The translations under genes were made by a program, and so were the position numbers. From Dyella_A sp049445995 (GTDB taxonomy: Bacteria; Pseudomonadota; Gammaproteobacteria; Xanthomonadales; Rhodanobacteraceae): 64,000 bases of DNA. The DNA is taken from assembly GCF_049445995.1 (NCBI RefSeq), contig NZ_JBMSDZ010000002.1, positions 124,001-188,000 on the forward strand, given 5' to 3'. A model generated the notes under the pieces. It made no database searches, was not told where the DNA came from, and saw only the letters and a program-made list of their open reading frames with translations. Positions 53,001-61,194 of this stretch are shown in pieces. The first letter of the stretch is position 1. Each line of letters begins with the position of its first letter.

Positions 53001-53137
53001 CCGGCTCCGAGGTGCAGCGCCCGCTGGCCATCGTGGTCATCGGCGGTCTGGTCAGCGCCACCGCGCTGACGCTGATCCTGCTGCCCATCCTCTACCTGCG
53101 TTTTGCCCATCCCGCCGCGGAGGTGCGTCATGGATAA
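50054..53137 (+). CDS. HME-RND heavy-metal efflux pump (CusA/CzcA family)
   Basis: 1027-residue inner-membrane proton antiporter: twelve membrane segments, two large periplasmic loops. TM4 carries AIAIGMLVDAAVVVVENIV with D402 and E409, the same spacing as the proton-relay D405/E412 of CusA (Cu/Ag class) rather than the DFG-x3-DGA of Zn/Co pumps. FMPTMDEGDL and the second half TWO-like repeat are normal. Ribosome site GGAGGCGA. The last bases overlap the DUF3240 gene. Substrate inferred as Cu(I)/Ag(I), uncertain. Confidence 0.93.
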   Translation: MLQRLIQFALAQRLFVLLATVLLAAAGWFAFQRLPIDAFPDVSSTQVKVIMKAPGMTPEEIETRIAIPIEVEMLGIPHQRMLRSVTKYGLVDVTIDFNDGTDIYWARQQVAERLNGILADLPPGIGGGMAPITTPLGEMFMFTVEAEDMTLAERRSLLDWVIRPALRSVPGVADVNALGGVVRSYEVVPDPVKLAAVGLSTGDLQRAIGANNRNDGAGRLGEGDEVLLVRTEGNIRHLDDLRAVVLTRKDGVPVRVGDVAQVRIGALTRYGVVTKDGRGEAVEGLVLGLAGANAREVVDGVRRKLAELAPSLPPGVKLQVFYDRAELVDKAVGTVSRALIEGTLLVLVLLGAFLGNLRAAVTVALVLPLAALGTFILMRAGGMSANLMSLGGLAIAIGMLVDAAVVVVENIVQHLGHDQAGRKLPRLHVIYRAVREVAVPVTAGIAIIITVFLPLLTLQDLEGKMFVPVALTIVFALAGSLLLSLTAIPVIASFVLRSVPHDDPWLPRKLLLLYRPALAWAMRRQRVVFVAAGVLLALAVGVYALVGKTFMPTMDEGDLIVGIEKLPSVSLEESAALDLKIQQALMARVPEVVGVVARAGSDEIGLDPMGLNQTDTFLVLKPVRDWQVADKDALIAKIRSVLDQLPGIKYSFTQPIDMRVQEMIIGVRGDLAIKVFGPDLAVLNELAGRIEAQMKTVPGNQDVYTVQNDGVQYLRVIIDRLAAGHFGLSVEDVQDALRAQIEGERAGLVIEGNQRVPIVLRGPDRVRRSPADFAALRLTAADGTSVPLESVARLVRDGGPVKIDREMGSRYSVVIANVSGRDLVGFVEEAKAKITRAVPLPTGYRISWGGQFENQQRAAARLGLVVPVALGVIFLILFATFGSVRQSLLVLSNIPFALVGGVVALWLTGEYLSVPASVGFIALLGIAVLNGVVLVSYFNQLHAEGLSRLQCVIVGAERRLRPVMMTASITAFGLIPLLFASGPGSEVQRPLAIVVIGGLVSATALTLILLPILYLRFAHPAAEVRHG

Positions 53138-53432
53138 GTGTTGTGTCTGCATGGTCTGCAGCAGCGACGTCGAGGAGAACCTGCTCGACGCGCTGCTGCT
53201 GCATTTCGGCGAGGCGGTGTTCACCAGCCAGCCGGCGTTTTCCCACGGCCTGGCCAGCGCGGAGCTGGACCCGCGCGAGCAGGTGCTCGGACGCCGGCGC
53301 GCGGTGCTGGTGCAGATCCTGCTCGCGCCGGCGGCGGCCGATGCGCTGGTGCAGCGCCTGCACGAGGAGTTCGCCGGCACCGGCATCCGCTACTGGATGC
53401 TGCCGGTCGTGCGCGAAGGAGCGCTGGCATGA
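53130..53432 (+). CDS. DUF3240-family protein
   Basis: 100 residues: CCVCMVCSSDVEENLLDALLLHFG, then FTSQPAFSHGLA and a C-terminal helix; small ferredoxin/PII-like fold proteins of this family are often encoded beside CzcA. Cysteines at the N-terminus could hold metal. The start overlaps the pump gene by eight bases and the end overlaps the channel gene (ATGA), so it is firmly part of the operon. Confidence 0.85.
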   Translation: MDKCCVCMVCSSDVEENLLDALLLHFGEAVFTSQPAFSHGLASAELDPREQVLGRRRAVLVQILLAPAAADALVQRLHEEFAGTGIRYWMLPVVREGALA

Positions 53433-54673
53433 GGCGCTGGTGCTCTGTGCTGCTGCTCGGCCTGGCGACGGCGTCGGCCGCCGCGCAGGGAAGCGAGCCG
53501 CGTATCGCCGCCGACCTGCCGTCCACCGCGGCGGCGCAGGACTGGCTGCGCCAGGATCCCGCCGTGCGCCAGGCGGTGGCGGAGTTGTCCGGCGCCGGTC
53601 ATGTGGCCGGACAGCTGCGCGCCTCGCCGCACGAGTGGGCGCTCAAGGCCATCGGCCAGCAGCGCCGTTATGCCGTGGGGCCGAGCTCGAACGAGTGGTC
53701 GGTGCAACTGGAGCGCACGATCCGGCTGCCTGGCAAGCGCGCGATGGACCGCGAGCTGGGCGACGTGGAAATCGCGCTGGCCGAGGCCCGGCTGGGCGAG
53801 GCGATCCACGAGGCGGCGCGCAGCCTGCTGGAGCTGTGGATGGACTGGCTGCATGCCGAGCAGGCCCGAGAGCTGATGGCCGCGCAGGCCGGCTTCGCGC
53901 AGGCCAGTCTGCACGCCGTGCAGAAGCGCCAGCGCGCGGGCGACGCCTCGCGGCTGGAGGTGAACGTCGCCGCCGGCGATCTCGGCGAGGTGCGCCAGCG
54001 CCTCGCCGAGGCCGAGGCCGAGGCGACCAAGGCCGCGGCGCGGCTGCGCATCCGCTTTCCGGCCGCGCCGGCCACCGCGCCGGCGCTGGGCGAGCCGCAG
54101 GCGATCGAGGGATCGTCCGCGGCCTGGCGCGAGCGCGTGCTGGCCACCAGCGATCCGCTGCGCATGGCCGAGCTGGAGCTGCGCAAGGCGCAGCAGCAGG
54201 CTGCGCGCACCCGCGCCGACCGTCTGCCCGATCCGACCGTGGGGCTGTTCACCGCGTCGGAAATGTTCGGCCGCGAGCGCATCGTGGGCGTCAGCGTGTC
54301 GGTGCCGCTGCCGGGCGGCTACCGCCGCGAGCGCCTGGGCCAGGCGCTGAGCGCGGTGGATGCCGCCGCCGCCGCGCGGGATCGGGAGCGGCGCACGGAG
54401 GAGATCGCCATCGCCGAGGCACTTGCCGATGCGAGGAGCAATTACGCGCGCTGGCAACTGGCCCGCACCGGCGCGGAGCAGGCCGCCGACACGGCGCGCC
54501 TCACCCAGCGCGCCTATGCGCTGGGTGAGGCCGATCTGCAGACCCTGCTGCTGGCCCGCCGGCAGTCGCTGGACGCCGCCCGCAGCGCACTGGATGCGCG
54601 GGTGACGGCGCTGCGCGCGCGCTACCGGCTGCTGGTCGATGCGCACCGCATCTGGGGGCTGGAGCACGAGTAG
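53429..54673 (+). CDS. CzcC-type outer-membrane efflux channel (TolC family)
   Basis: 414-residue outer-membrane channel with a signal peptide (about 1-20), two OEP repeats of long helices (AIHEAARSLLELWMDWLHAEQARELMAAQ and AARTRADRLPDPTVGLFTASEMFG) and the LGEADLQTLLLARRQSLDAARS end. It receives metal from the adaptor/pump complex. Last gene of the operon. Confidence 0.92.
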   Translation: MRRWCSVLLLGLATASAAAQGSEPRIAADLPSTAAAQDWLRQDPAVRQAVAELSGAGHVAGQLRASPHEWALKAIGQQRRYAVGPSSNEWSVQLERTIRLPGKRAMDRELGDVEIALAEARLGEAIHEAARSLLELWMDWLHAEQARELMAAQAGFAQASLHAVQKRQRAGDASRLEVNVAAGDLGEVRQRLAEAEAEATKAAARLRIRFPAAPATAPALGEPQAIEGSSAAWRERVLATSDPLRMAELELRKAQQQAARTRADRLPDPTVGLFTASEMFGRERIVGVSVSVPLPGGYRRERLGQALSAVDAAAAARDRERRTEEIAIAEALADARSNYARWQLARTGAEQAADTARLTQRAYALGEADLQTLLLARRQSLDAARSALDARVTALRARYRLLVDAHRIWGLEHE

Positions 54674-54766
54674 CGGTCGCAGGAAGCGGCCTGGGGCAGC
54701 ACCGCGCGGCATCGCCTGCCGCGCGGTGAACGCCCCCGTGCGCCTTGCCGCGACGCCGGGTCCGGC

Positions 54767-55120
54767 TCAGCTTTTCCGGTGCGTGACGCCGGCGCCGAGC
54801 GTGCCGATCAGCAGCACGGTGAAGGCGACCTCGATCAGGCCGAGCCAGCGCTCGGCCGGCGAGCTCCACGCCTCGGCGATGCCGTGGGAGAAATAGAACA
54901 GGCTGAGCACGCCGACCCACAACAGGGCGCGGCGCACGTTGCGCAACGCAGTGAGCGGCAGCAGCAGCGGCAGCACGGTGATCGCCAGCACCAGCGCGAG
55001 CGGCATCCGCTCGGGCGGTACCAGCCAGGCGTGCCAGGCCAGCTGCAGCACGAGCAGCGCCGCCCAGGCGGCGAGGCCGACGCGGTAGACCGGCCGCAGC
55101 GGTGCGGATGCGCCGGTCAT
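54767..55120 (-). CDS. DUF2069 membrane protein
   Basis: 117 residues with four membrane segments: AWAALLVLQLAWHAWLVP, LALVLAITVLPLLLPL, LLWVGVLSLFYFSHGIAEAW, GLIEVAFTVLLIGTLGAGV. This matches DUF2069, a small family whose genes often follow wrbA. ATG 55120 overlaps the wrbA stop, so the two are co-expressed. Function unknown. Confidence 0.88.
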   Translation of the reverse strand: MTGASAPLRPVYRVGLAAWAALLVLQLAWHAWLVPPERMPLALVLAITVLPLLLPLTALRNVRRALLWVGVLSLFYFSHGIAEAWSSPAERWLGLIEVAFTVLLIGTLGAGVTHRKS

Positions 55121-55719
55121 GCGCCGAGTGCCAGCTTGCGGGCGGTGTCGGCGAGGCGGCGGCCCAGCGCACGGGCCAGTTCGCGCTCGTGCTCGCTGAT
55201 CGCGTTGTCGCCGGCAGGGCCGGCGACGTGGCTGGCGCCGTAGGGCGTGCCGCCGGTGAGCGTGGAACTCAGCGCCGGTTCGGTGTAGGGCAGGCCGAGC
55301 AGCAGCATGCCGTGGTGGAGCAGCGGCAGGGCCATGCTGAGCAGGGTCGATTCCTGCCCGCCGTGCATGGTGCCGGTGGAGGTGAAGACGGCCGCCGGTT
55401 TGCCGACCAGCGTGCCGCTGGCCCACTCGGCGCCGGTGGCGTCGAGGAAGTATTTGAGCGGCGCAGCCATGTTGCCGAAGCGGGTGGGGCTGCCCAGCGC
55501 GAGGCCGGCGCAGTCGAGCAGATCCTCGCCGGTGGCGTAGGGCGCGCCGTCGTCCGGCTCGGGCGGCTGCGCGGTCTGCGTGACCGGCGCCACCGGCGGC
55601 ACCTGGCGCAATCGCGCCTGCATGCCGGGGATTTCCTCCACGCCGCGCGCGATCAGTCGCGCAAGCTGGGCGGTGTGGCCGCTGCGGCTGTAGTACAGGA
55701 CAAGGATGCTGTGGCTCAT
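55117..55719 (-). CDS. wrbA: WrbA, NAD(P)H:quinone oxidoreductase (flavodoxin-like)
   Basis: 200-residue flavodoxin-fold enzyme: ILVLYYSRSGHTAQLARLIARG (FMN phosphate loop), LALGSPTRFGNMAAPLKYFLD and the GGQES..LLLGLPY region of WrbA. It reduces quinones by two electrons, protecting from redox cycling. Coupled to DUF2069. Confidence 0.93.
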   Translation of the reverse strand: MSHSILVLYYSRSGHTAQLARLIARGVEEIPGMQARLRQVPPVAPVTQTAQPPEPDDGAPYATGEDLLDCAGLALGSPTRFGNMAAPLKYFLDATGAEWASGTLVGKPAAVFTSTGTMHGGQESTLLSMALPLLHHGMLLLGLPYTEPALSSTLTGGTPYGASHVAGPAGDNAISEHERELARALGRRLADTARKLALGA

Positions 55720-55834
55720 GCGCGTGGGCGGTTCAGTGGCGGCCCGCTAGTGTAACGTTCGCCTCCGGGCCGGAGGTCGTGCCACGCCACCGCGCCCGCG
55801 CTCCACGCTTCCCTCGCCCATCCCGGGGACCCCG

Positions 55835-57115
55835 ATGGCCAAGCCGTTCAACCGCGACCGCACCGCCAGTTTCGCGCGCTTCATCTGGCAACGCTTCGTC
55901 GACGACAAGTGCTTCGAGACGGCCGGCGCGCTCTCCTACACCACGCTGGTGTCGCTGGTGCCGTTGATGGTGGCGGTGTTCGCGATGTTCTCGGTGTTCC
56001 CCGCGTTCGCCCCTGCGCGCGACGCGCTGTTGTCGTTCGTGTTCAACAATTTCGTGCCGGCGGCGGGCGAGAAGCTGCAGCGCGCGCTGGGGAGTTTCGC
56101 CAGCAATGCCAGCGGCCTGACCGGCATCAGCGTACTGGTGATGCTGTTCAGCGCGCTGTCGATGATGGTGAGCATCGAGGATCGATTGAATCGCATCTGG
56201 CGCGTGCACCAGCCGCGGCCGTGGGGCTCGCGCCTGCTGCTGTACTGGGCGGCGCTGACGCTGGGGCCGATCCTGGTGGTGGGCGGGCTGGCGGCCTCGT
56301 CGTACGTCACTGCGCTGCCGCTGCTGCAGCAGGCGGCCGGGCAGTTCAACCCGGGCATCGGCCAGCACCTGCTGGCGCTGCTGCCGTTCGTGGTCACCTA
56401 CATCACGCTGTGGCTGATGTACGCGGTGATTCCCAATCGCCCGGTGGTGGTGCGCGATGCGGCGATCGGCGCGCTGCTGGGGGCGATCCTGTTCGAACTG
56501 GCGCGCTGGGGCTTCACGCTGTTCGTGCGCAACGCGCAGACCTACCAGCAGATCTACGGCGCGCTGGCGGTGATTCCCACGTTCCTGCTGTGGATCTACC
56601 TGTCGTGGGTGATCGTGATCCTGGGCGCGTCGATCGCCGCCTCGATCAACGCGTTCGAATACCACCCGCCGGCGCACGCGCTGCCCGAGGGGGCGGAGTT
56701 CCTCGGCCTGCTGGCGGTGCTCAAGCATTTCGTGCAGGCGCAGCGGCGCGGCGAATGCGTGGACCCGGCATCCGTGCAGTTGCAGGAGCCGTATCTGCGT
56801 TCCAGCCAGGTAAGCTGCTATTTCGACGACCTGCTGCGCGCCGACCTGATCCAGCGCAGCGAGGCCGGCGGCTGGCTGCTGACCCGCAGCCTGGACAGTA
56901 CCGACCTGCTGCACGTGTATGCCGGCACGCAGTACCGGCTGCCGCTGCATCCGGCCGAGGAGGCGCAGGCATTGGGCATTGTCCTGCCCGACGTGCTGAT
57001 CCAGCTGCTGGGCATGGTGGCGCAGGCGCTGGATGCCGCGCTGGGTACCCGGCTCGACCGTATCTATCCCCCGTCCGCCGATGCGGCGGATGTTTCCGAG
57101 GAGTCCGTGCCATGA
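55835..57115 (+). CDS. YihY/UPF0761 (BrkB-like) membrane protein
   Basis: 426 residues: about six membrane helices in the first 290 residues (ALSYTTLVSLVPLMVAVFAMFS, LTGISVLVMLFSALSMMVSIED, ILLWISYL-like LLWIYLSWVIVILGASIAASI), followed by a soluble winged-helix-like C-terminus (residues about 300-400). Fold is the YihY/BrkB family; an envelope role is suspected but not proven. The end overlaps the next gene (ATGA). Confidence 0.9.
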   Translation: MAKPFNRDRTASFARFIWQRFVDDKCFETAGALSYTTLVSLVPLMVAVFAMFSVFPAFAPARDALLSFVFNNFVPAAGEKLQRALGSFASNASGLTGISVLVMLFSALSMMVSIEDRLNRIWRVHQPRPWGSRLLLYWAALTLGPILVVGGLAASSYVTALPLLQQAAGQFNPGIGQHLLALLPFVVTYITLWLMYAVIPNRPVVVRDAAIGALLGAILFELARWGFTLFVRNAQTYQQIYGALAVIPTFLLWIYLSWVIVILGASIAASINAFEYHPPAHALPEGAEFLGLLAVLKHFVQAQRRGECVDPASVQLQEPYLRSSQVSCYFDDLLRADLIQRSEAGGWLLTRSLDSTDLLHVYAGTQYRLPLHPAEEAQALGIVLPDVLIQLLGMVAQALDAALGTRLDRIYPPSADAADVSEESVP

Positions 57116-57585
57116 AGAGCTTCATTCCGCTGGTCCTGCTTGCCGTCGCTGCGATCGCGGCGCCCGCCCACGCGGCAATGCCGGCCAGGCCGACGCTCAA
57201 GGTGACCACGCTGGACGGCAAGCCGTACGACCTCGCCGCGCAGCGCGGCCACTGGGTGGTGGTGAATTACTGGGCGACGTGGTGCGTGCCGTGTATCAAG
57301 GAGATGCCCGACATCTCCGCCTTCGTCAGCAGGCGCAGGGACGTCACCGCGATCGGCCTGGCCTACGACGACAGCGACATCGCCGACATCCGCGCCTTCG
57401 TCGCCAGGCATCCGGTGAGCTACCCGATCGCGCAGGTCACGCTGGACAATCCGCCGAAGGATTTCGACGAGCCGCGCGGCCTGCCCACCACCTATCTGAT
57501 CGCGCCGGACGGCACGGTCGCCAGGCGCTTCGTCGGACCGATCTCCGGCAATGCGCTGAAGGCCGCGATCGACGACGCCAAGTGA
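57112..57585 (+). CDS. TlpA/ResA-like thioredoxin, periplasmic
   Basis: 157 residues: signal peptide MKSFIPLVLLAVAAIAAPAHA, then a thioredoxin fold with the active site WCVPC and cis-Pro GLPTTYLI. It reduces disulfides in the periplasm, for example in cytochrome maturation. Coupled to the yihY-like and acylphosphatase genes by overlaps. Confidence 0.92.
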   Translation: MKSFIPLVLLAVAAIAAPAHAAMPARPTLKVTTLDGKPYDLAAQRGHWVVVNYWATWCVPCIKEMPDISAFVSRRRDVTAIGLAYDDSDIADIRAFVARHPVSYPIAQVTLDNPPKDFDEPRGLPTTYLIAPDGTVARRFVGPISGNALKAAIDDAK

Positions 57586-57851
57586 TGCCGACCGCGCGCT
57601 TCCTGGTCAGCGGCCGCGTGCAGGGCGTGTGCTTCCGCGCCGGCGCGCGCGAGCAGGCGCTGGCGCTGGGGCTGCGGGGCGTGGCGCGCAACCTGGCCGA
57701 CGGCCGGGTAGAGGTGATTGCCTGCGGTGACCAGGAGGCGATCGCGATGCTGGAGCGCTGGCTGCACGATGGCCCGCCGGCGGCACGCGTCGAGCAGGTG
57801 CTGCGCGAATCCTGTGCCGAGTGGACCGGCGCCGGATTCACCACCGCCTGA
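57585..57851 (+). CDS. acyP: Acylphosphatase
   Basis: 88 residues: VSGRVQGVCFRAGAREQALALGLRGVARNLADGRVEV carries the phosphate-binding Arg (VCFRAG) and the Asn of RNLADG. It hydrolyses acyl phosphates. ATG 57585 shares a base with the upstream TGA, ending a three-gene coupled run. Confidence 0.93.
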   Translation: MPTARFLVSGRVQGVCFRAGAREQALALGLRGVARNLADGRVEVIACGDQEAIAMLERWLHDGPPAARVEQVLRESCAEWTGAGFTTA

Positions 57852-57853
57852 GC

Positions 57854-58621
57854 TCAGCGCGGTGGCGCGATCCAGAAGCTGGCGTCGGCGAGCTTTTCGC
57901 GCTTGGGCCTACCGCGCAGCTTGGGCAGCTTGACCTTGACGTCGGGCACGCGCACGTCGGGCAGCTGGTCGAGCAGGTGGCGCATCAGGGCGAGGCGCCC
58001 CTGCTTCTGGTCGTTGTAGTCGACCACGAACCAGGGCGCGTGCGCGGCGTGGGTGCGCTCCATCATCACGTCGCGCAGGTGGCCGATCTCGGCGTATTTC
58101 TCGCGGGCGGCCAGATCCACCGGAGAGAGTTTCCAGCGCTTGAGCGGGTCGGCCACGCGCTCGGCGAAGCGGGCTTCCTGCTCGTCCTGGTCCACCGCCA
58201 GCCAATACTTGAGAATCAGGATGCCGCTGTCAGCCAGCATGCGTTCGAACGCCGGGCAGTCGTCGAGGAACTGCGCGTACTGCGCCTGGCTGCAGAAGCC
58301 CATCGCCGGCTCCACCACGGCGCGGTTGTACCAGCTGCGGTCGAACAGCACGAGTTCCCCTGCGGCGGGCAGATGCGCCACGTAACGCTGGAAGTACCAC
58401 TGCGAGGCTTCGCGATCGTCCGGCTTGGGCACGGCCACCACGCGATAGCCGCGGGTGTCCAGCCGGTCGGTGATCGCCTTGATCGTGCCGCCCTTGCCGG
58501 CCGCGTCGCGGCCTTCGAAGATCACCAGCAGGCGCCGTCCGCTCTTGCGCAGCCAGCGCTGCACCCCGGTCAGCTCGATCTGCAGCGCTTCCAGCTGCTG
58601 CTCGTAAGCCTTGCGCTTCAT
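57854..58621 (-). CDS. Polyphosphate kinase 2 family
   Basis: 255-residue PPK2: Walker A GRDAAGKGGTIKAI, LFDRSWYNRAVVEP (Walker B/lid), and KLSPVDLAAREKYAEIG. It uses polyphosphate to phosphorylate nucleoside diphosphates. ATG 58621 is preferred to 58681. It takes the place normally held by hemK/prmC after prfA. Confidence 0.92.
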   Translation of the reverse strand: MKRKAYEQQLEALQIELTGVQRWLRKSGRRLLVIFEGRDAAGKGGTIKAITDRLDTRGYRVVAVPKPDDREASQWYFQRYVAHLPAAGELVLFDRSWYNRAVVEPAMGFCSQAQYAQFLDDCPAFERMLADSGILILKYWLAVDQDEQEARFAERVADPLKRWKLSPVDLAAREKYAEIGHLRDVMMERTHAAHAPWFVVDYNDQKQGRLALMRHLLDQLPDVRVPDVKVKLPKLRGRPKREKLADASFWIAPPR

Positions 58622-58685
58622 CGGGCGATCTCCGGCGGGGTGGCTGGACGAGGGTAGCGCGTCGCGCGTTCCCGGCGTCACCGCG

Positions 58686-59768
58686 TCAGCCGGCGTCGGT
58701 GAGCGCCTTGAGCTGGTCGGCCTGATCCTCGCGCATCAGCGCATCGACGAGTTCGTCCAGGTCGCCCTGCAGGATTTCCGGGAGGCGATAGAGGGTGAGG
58801 TTGATGCGGTGGTCGGTGATCCGGCCCTGCGGGAAGTTGTAGGTGCGGATGCGCTGGCTGCGGTCGCCCGAGCCCACCTGCACGCGGCGCGACTCGGCCT
58901 CGGCGGCGTCCTGCTTCGCGCGCTCGGCGTCCAGCAGCTGCGCCTTCAGCCGCTTCATCGCCTTGTCGCGGTTGGCGTGCTGCGAGCGTTCGGTCTGGCA
59001 CTCCACCACCAGGCCAGTGGGGAGGTGGGTGATGCGGATCGCCGAGTCGGTCTTGTTGACGTGCTGGCCGCCGGCGCCGGAGGAGCGGAAGGTATCCACC
59101 TTGAGATCGGCCGGGTTGATCGCGATGTCCTCGATCTCCTCCACGTCGGGGATGATCGCCACGGTGGCGGCCGAGGTGTGGATGCGGCCCTGCGACTCGG
59201 TGGCCGGCACGCGCTGCACGCGGTGCGTGCCCGATTCGTACTTCAGTCGCGAGAACGCGCCCTTGCCCTCGATGTGCGCCACGGCTTCCTTGTAGCCGCC
59301 GTGTTCACCCGCGTGCGCCGACTCGATCTCGGTTTTCCAGCCGCGCTGCTCGGCGTAGCGCAGGTACATGCGCAGCAGGTCGCCGGCGAAGATCGCCGCC
59401 TCGTCGCCGCCGGTGCCGGCGCGCACTTCCAGGAACAGGTTGCCCTCGTCGCGCGGGTCGGTGGGCAGCAGCAGGATCTGCAGCTCCTGGTCCAGTTCCA
59501 CCAGCCGCTGCTGCAGCCGCGTCACGTCGTCGGCGGCCATCTCGCGCAGTTCCGGATCGGCCAGCATGGCGCGCGACTCGGCCAGCTCGCGCTGGGCGTC
59601 GTCGTGCTCGCGCAGTGCCGCGGCCACCGGGCCGAGCCGGGCGTACTCGCGCGAGAGCGTGCGGAAGCGCGCGTTGTCGCCGATCACCTCCGGCTGGGTC
59701 AGCAGCAGGCCGACTTCCTCGTGGCGTTCGGACAGGGCTTCGAGCTTGGCGCGGATGGACGGTGTCAT
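58686..59768 (-). CDS. prfA: Peptide chain release factor 1
   Basis: 360 residues, usual RF1 length. Motif GAGGQHVNK with Q235 (the methylated Gln in E. coli RF1) and a PxT-type stop-codon recognition loop (PATESQGR). Terminates translation at UAA/UAG. It is 59 bp downstream of hemA. Confidence 0.97.
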   Translation of the reverse strand: MTPSIRAKLEALSERHEEVGLLLTQPEVIGDNARFRTLSREYARLGPVAAALREHDDAQRELAESRAMLADPELREMAADDVTRLQQRLVELDQELQILLLPTDPRDEGNLFLEVRAGTGGDEAAIFAGDLLRMYLRYAEQRGWKTEIESAHAGEHGGYKEAVAHIEGKGAFSRLKYESGTHRVQRVPATESQGRIHTSAATVAIIPDVEEIEDIAINPADLKVDTFRSSGAGGQHVNKTDSAIRITHLPTGLVVECQTERSQHANRDKAMKRLKAQLLDAERAKQDAAEAESRRVQVGSGDRSQRIRTYNFPQGRITDHRINLTLYRLPEILQGDLDELVDALMREDQADQLKALTDAG

Positions 59769-59827
59769 GGGCGGGCATCGGTGAGGGCAGGGCGGGCGAA
59801 CGGGCGGGCGGCCAGACGTTCGCGCCG

Positions 59828-61096
59828 CTAATCCTCGCCAGCCTCGCGCTGCAGTCCGTACAGCCGCCCGGCCGCGTGCAGCAGGTCGAGATCGCCGCTA
59901 AGCGCCGCCTCGCGCAGCGCCGCGCTGGGATGATGCAGCAGCTTGTTGGTGAGCGTGTTGGCGAGGAAGGCGAGTGCCTCCTCCGGCGACTTGCCGCGCG
60001 CGAGCATGCCGCGCGCCTTGTCCAGCACTTCGTCGCGGTAGACCTCGGCATGGTGGCGCATGTCCACCGCCGGATTGCGCACGCCCAGCGCGCGGCGCCA
60101 GGCCATGTAGCGCTCCACCTGCAGGTCGATGATGGCGTCGGCCTCGCGCGCCGCGGCCTCGCGCGAGCGGCGGTTGTGGTCGATCACCTGGCGCAGGTCG
60201 TCGATGCCGTAGAGGAACACGTCCTGCAGTTCGCCCACGCCCGCCTCGATGTCGCGCGGCACCGCGATGTCGACCATGAACATCGGCTTGTGCCGCCGCT
60301 CGATGACGGCCTTTTCGACCATCGCGCGGGTCAGCACCGGCTGCCGCGCGGCGGTGGAGGCGATCACGATGTCCGCTTCGGCCAGATGCTGCGGCAGGTC
60401 GGCCAGCGCGATCGCGTAGCCGCCGTAGCGGGTGGCCAGCTCCTGCGCGTTCTCCAGCGTGCGGTTGGCCACGATCAGGCGGCACACCTGCTTGTCGGCG
60501 AGGTGGCGCGCGGCCAGTTCGATGGTGTCGCCGGCGCCGATCAGCAGTACGCAGGCCTGCTTGAGGTCGGTGAACACCTGCTCGGCGAGGCGCACCGCGG
60601 TGAACGCCACGGAGACCGTATGCGCGCCGATCCGGGTGTCGGTGCGCACGCGCTTGGCCACGGCGAAGGTGTGCTGCAGCAGGCGGTCCAGCGGCGCCTT
60701 CAGCGTCCGCGCCTCGCGCGCCTGCTGGTAGGCGTCCTTCACCTGGCCGAGGATCTGCGGTTCGCCCAGCACCATCGAGTCCAGCCCGGTGGCGACGCGG
60801 AACATGTGGCGCACGGCGTCGTCCTCGTCGTGGCGATAGAGGAACTCGTCGAGCTTGCCGGGGGTCAGACGGTGATGCCGGTTGAGCCATGCCTGCGGCA
60901 CGTGCTCGGCGCCTTCGGCCACCCCCACGTACAGCTCGGTGCGGTTGCAGGTGGACAGGATCATCGCCTCTTCCACGCCGGGTTCGCGGGTGAGCTCCTG
61001 CAAGGCCTCGCCGGCGGCGTGCGCGTCGAACGCCACCTGCTCGCGCAGGCTGACCGGCGCGGTGAGGTGATTGAGCCCGAGGGCGATCAGTGGCAT
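59828..61096 (-). CDS. hemA: Glutamyl-tRNA reductase
   Basis: 422-residue enzyme making glutamate-1-semialdehyde for tetrapyrroles. STCNRTELYV contains the catalytic C50, and GAGDTIELAARHLADK is the NADPH site. The classic hemA-prfA order is kept. Divergent from the TPR lipoprotein gene, with about 100 bp between. Confidence 0.97.
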   Translation of the reverse strand: MPLIALGLNHLTAPVSLREQVAFDAHAAGEALQELTREPGVEEAMILSTCNRTELYVGVAEGAEHVPQAWLNRHHRLTPGKLDEFLYRHDEDDAVRHMFRVATGLDSMVLGEPQILGQVKDAYQQAREARTLKAPLDRLLQHTFAVAKRVRTDTRIGAHTVSVAFTAVRLAEQVFTDLKQACVLLIGAGDTIELAARHLADKQVCRLIVANRTLENAQELATRYGGYAIALADLPQHLAEADIVIASTAARQPVLTRAMVEKAVIERRHKPMFMVDIAVPRDIEAGVGELQDVFLYGIDDLRQVIDHNRRSREAAAREADAIIDLQVERYMAWRRALGVRNPAVDMRHHAEVYRDEVLDKARGMLARGKSPEEALAFLANTLTNKLLHHPSAALREAALSGDLDLLHAAGRLYGLQREAGED

Positions 61097-61194
61097 GGCG
61101 AGGACGGCATTTCGGCGGCGGGGTGTCCGGCGGCGTAGGCTAAGCTTGGCGCTCGTCGCACGTGGTGACGGATACGGCCGAAACAGGCGAACAG

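Noticed and set aside
50015..53386. 1123-codon open frame antisense to the RND pump
   Set aside because: Same reason; the opposite strand encodes a clear HME-RND protein with all motifs.
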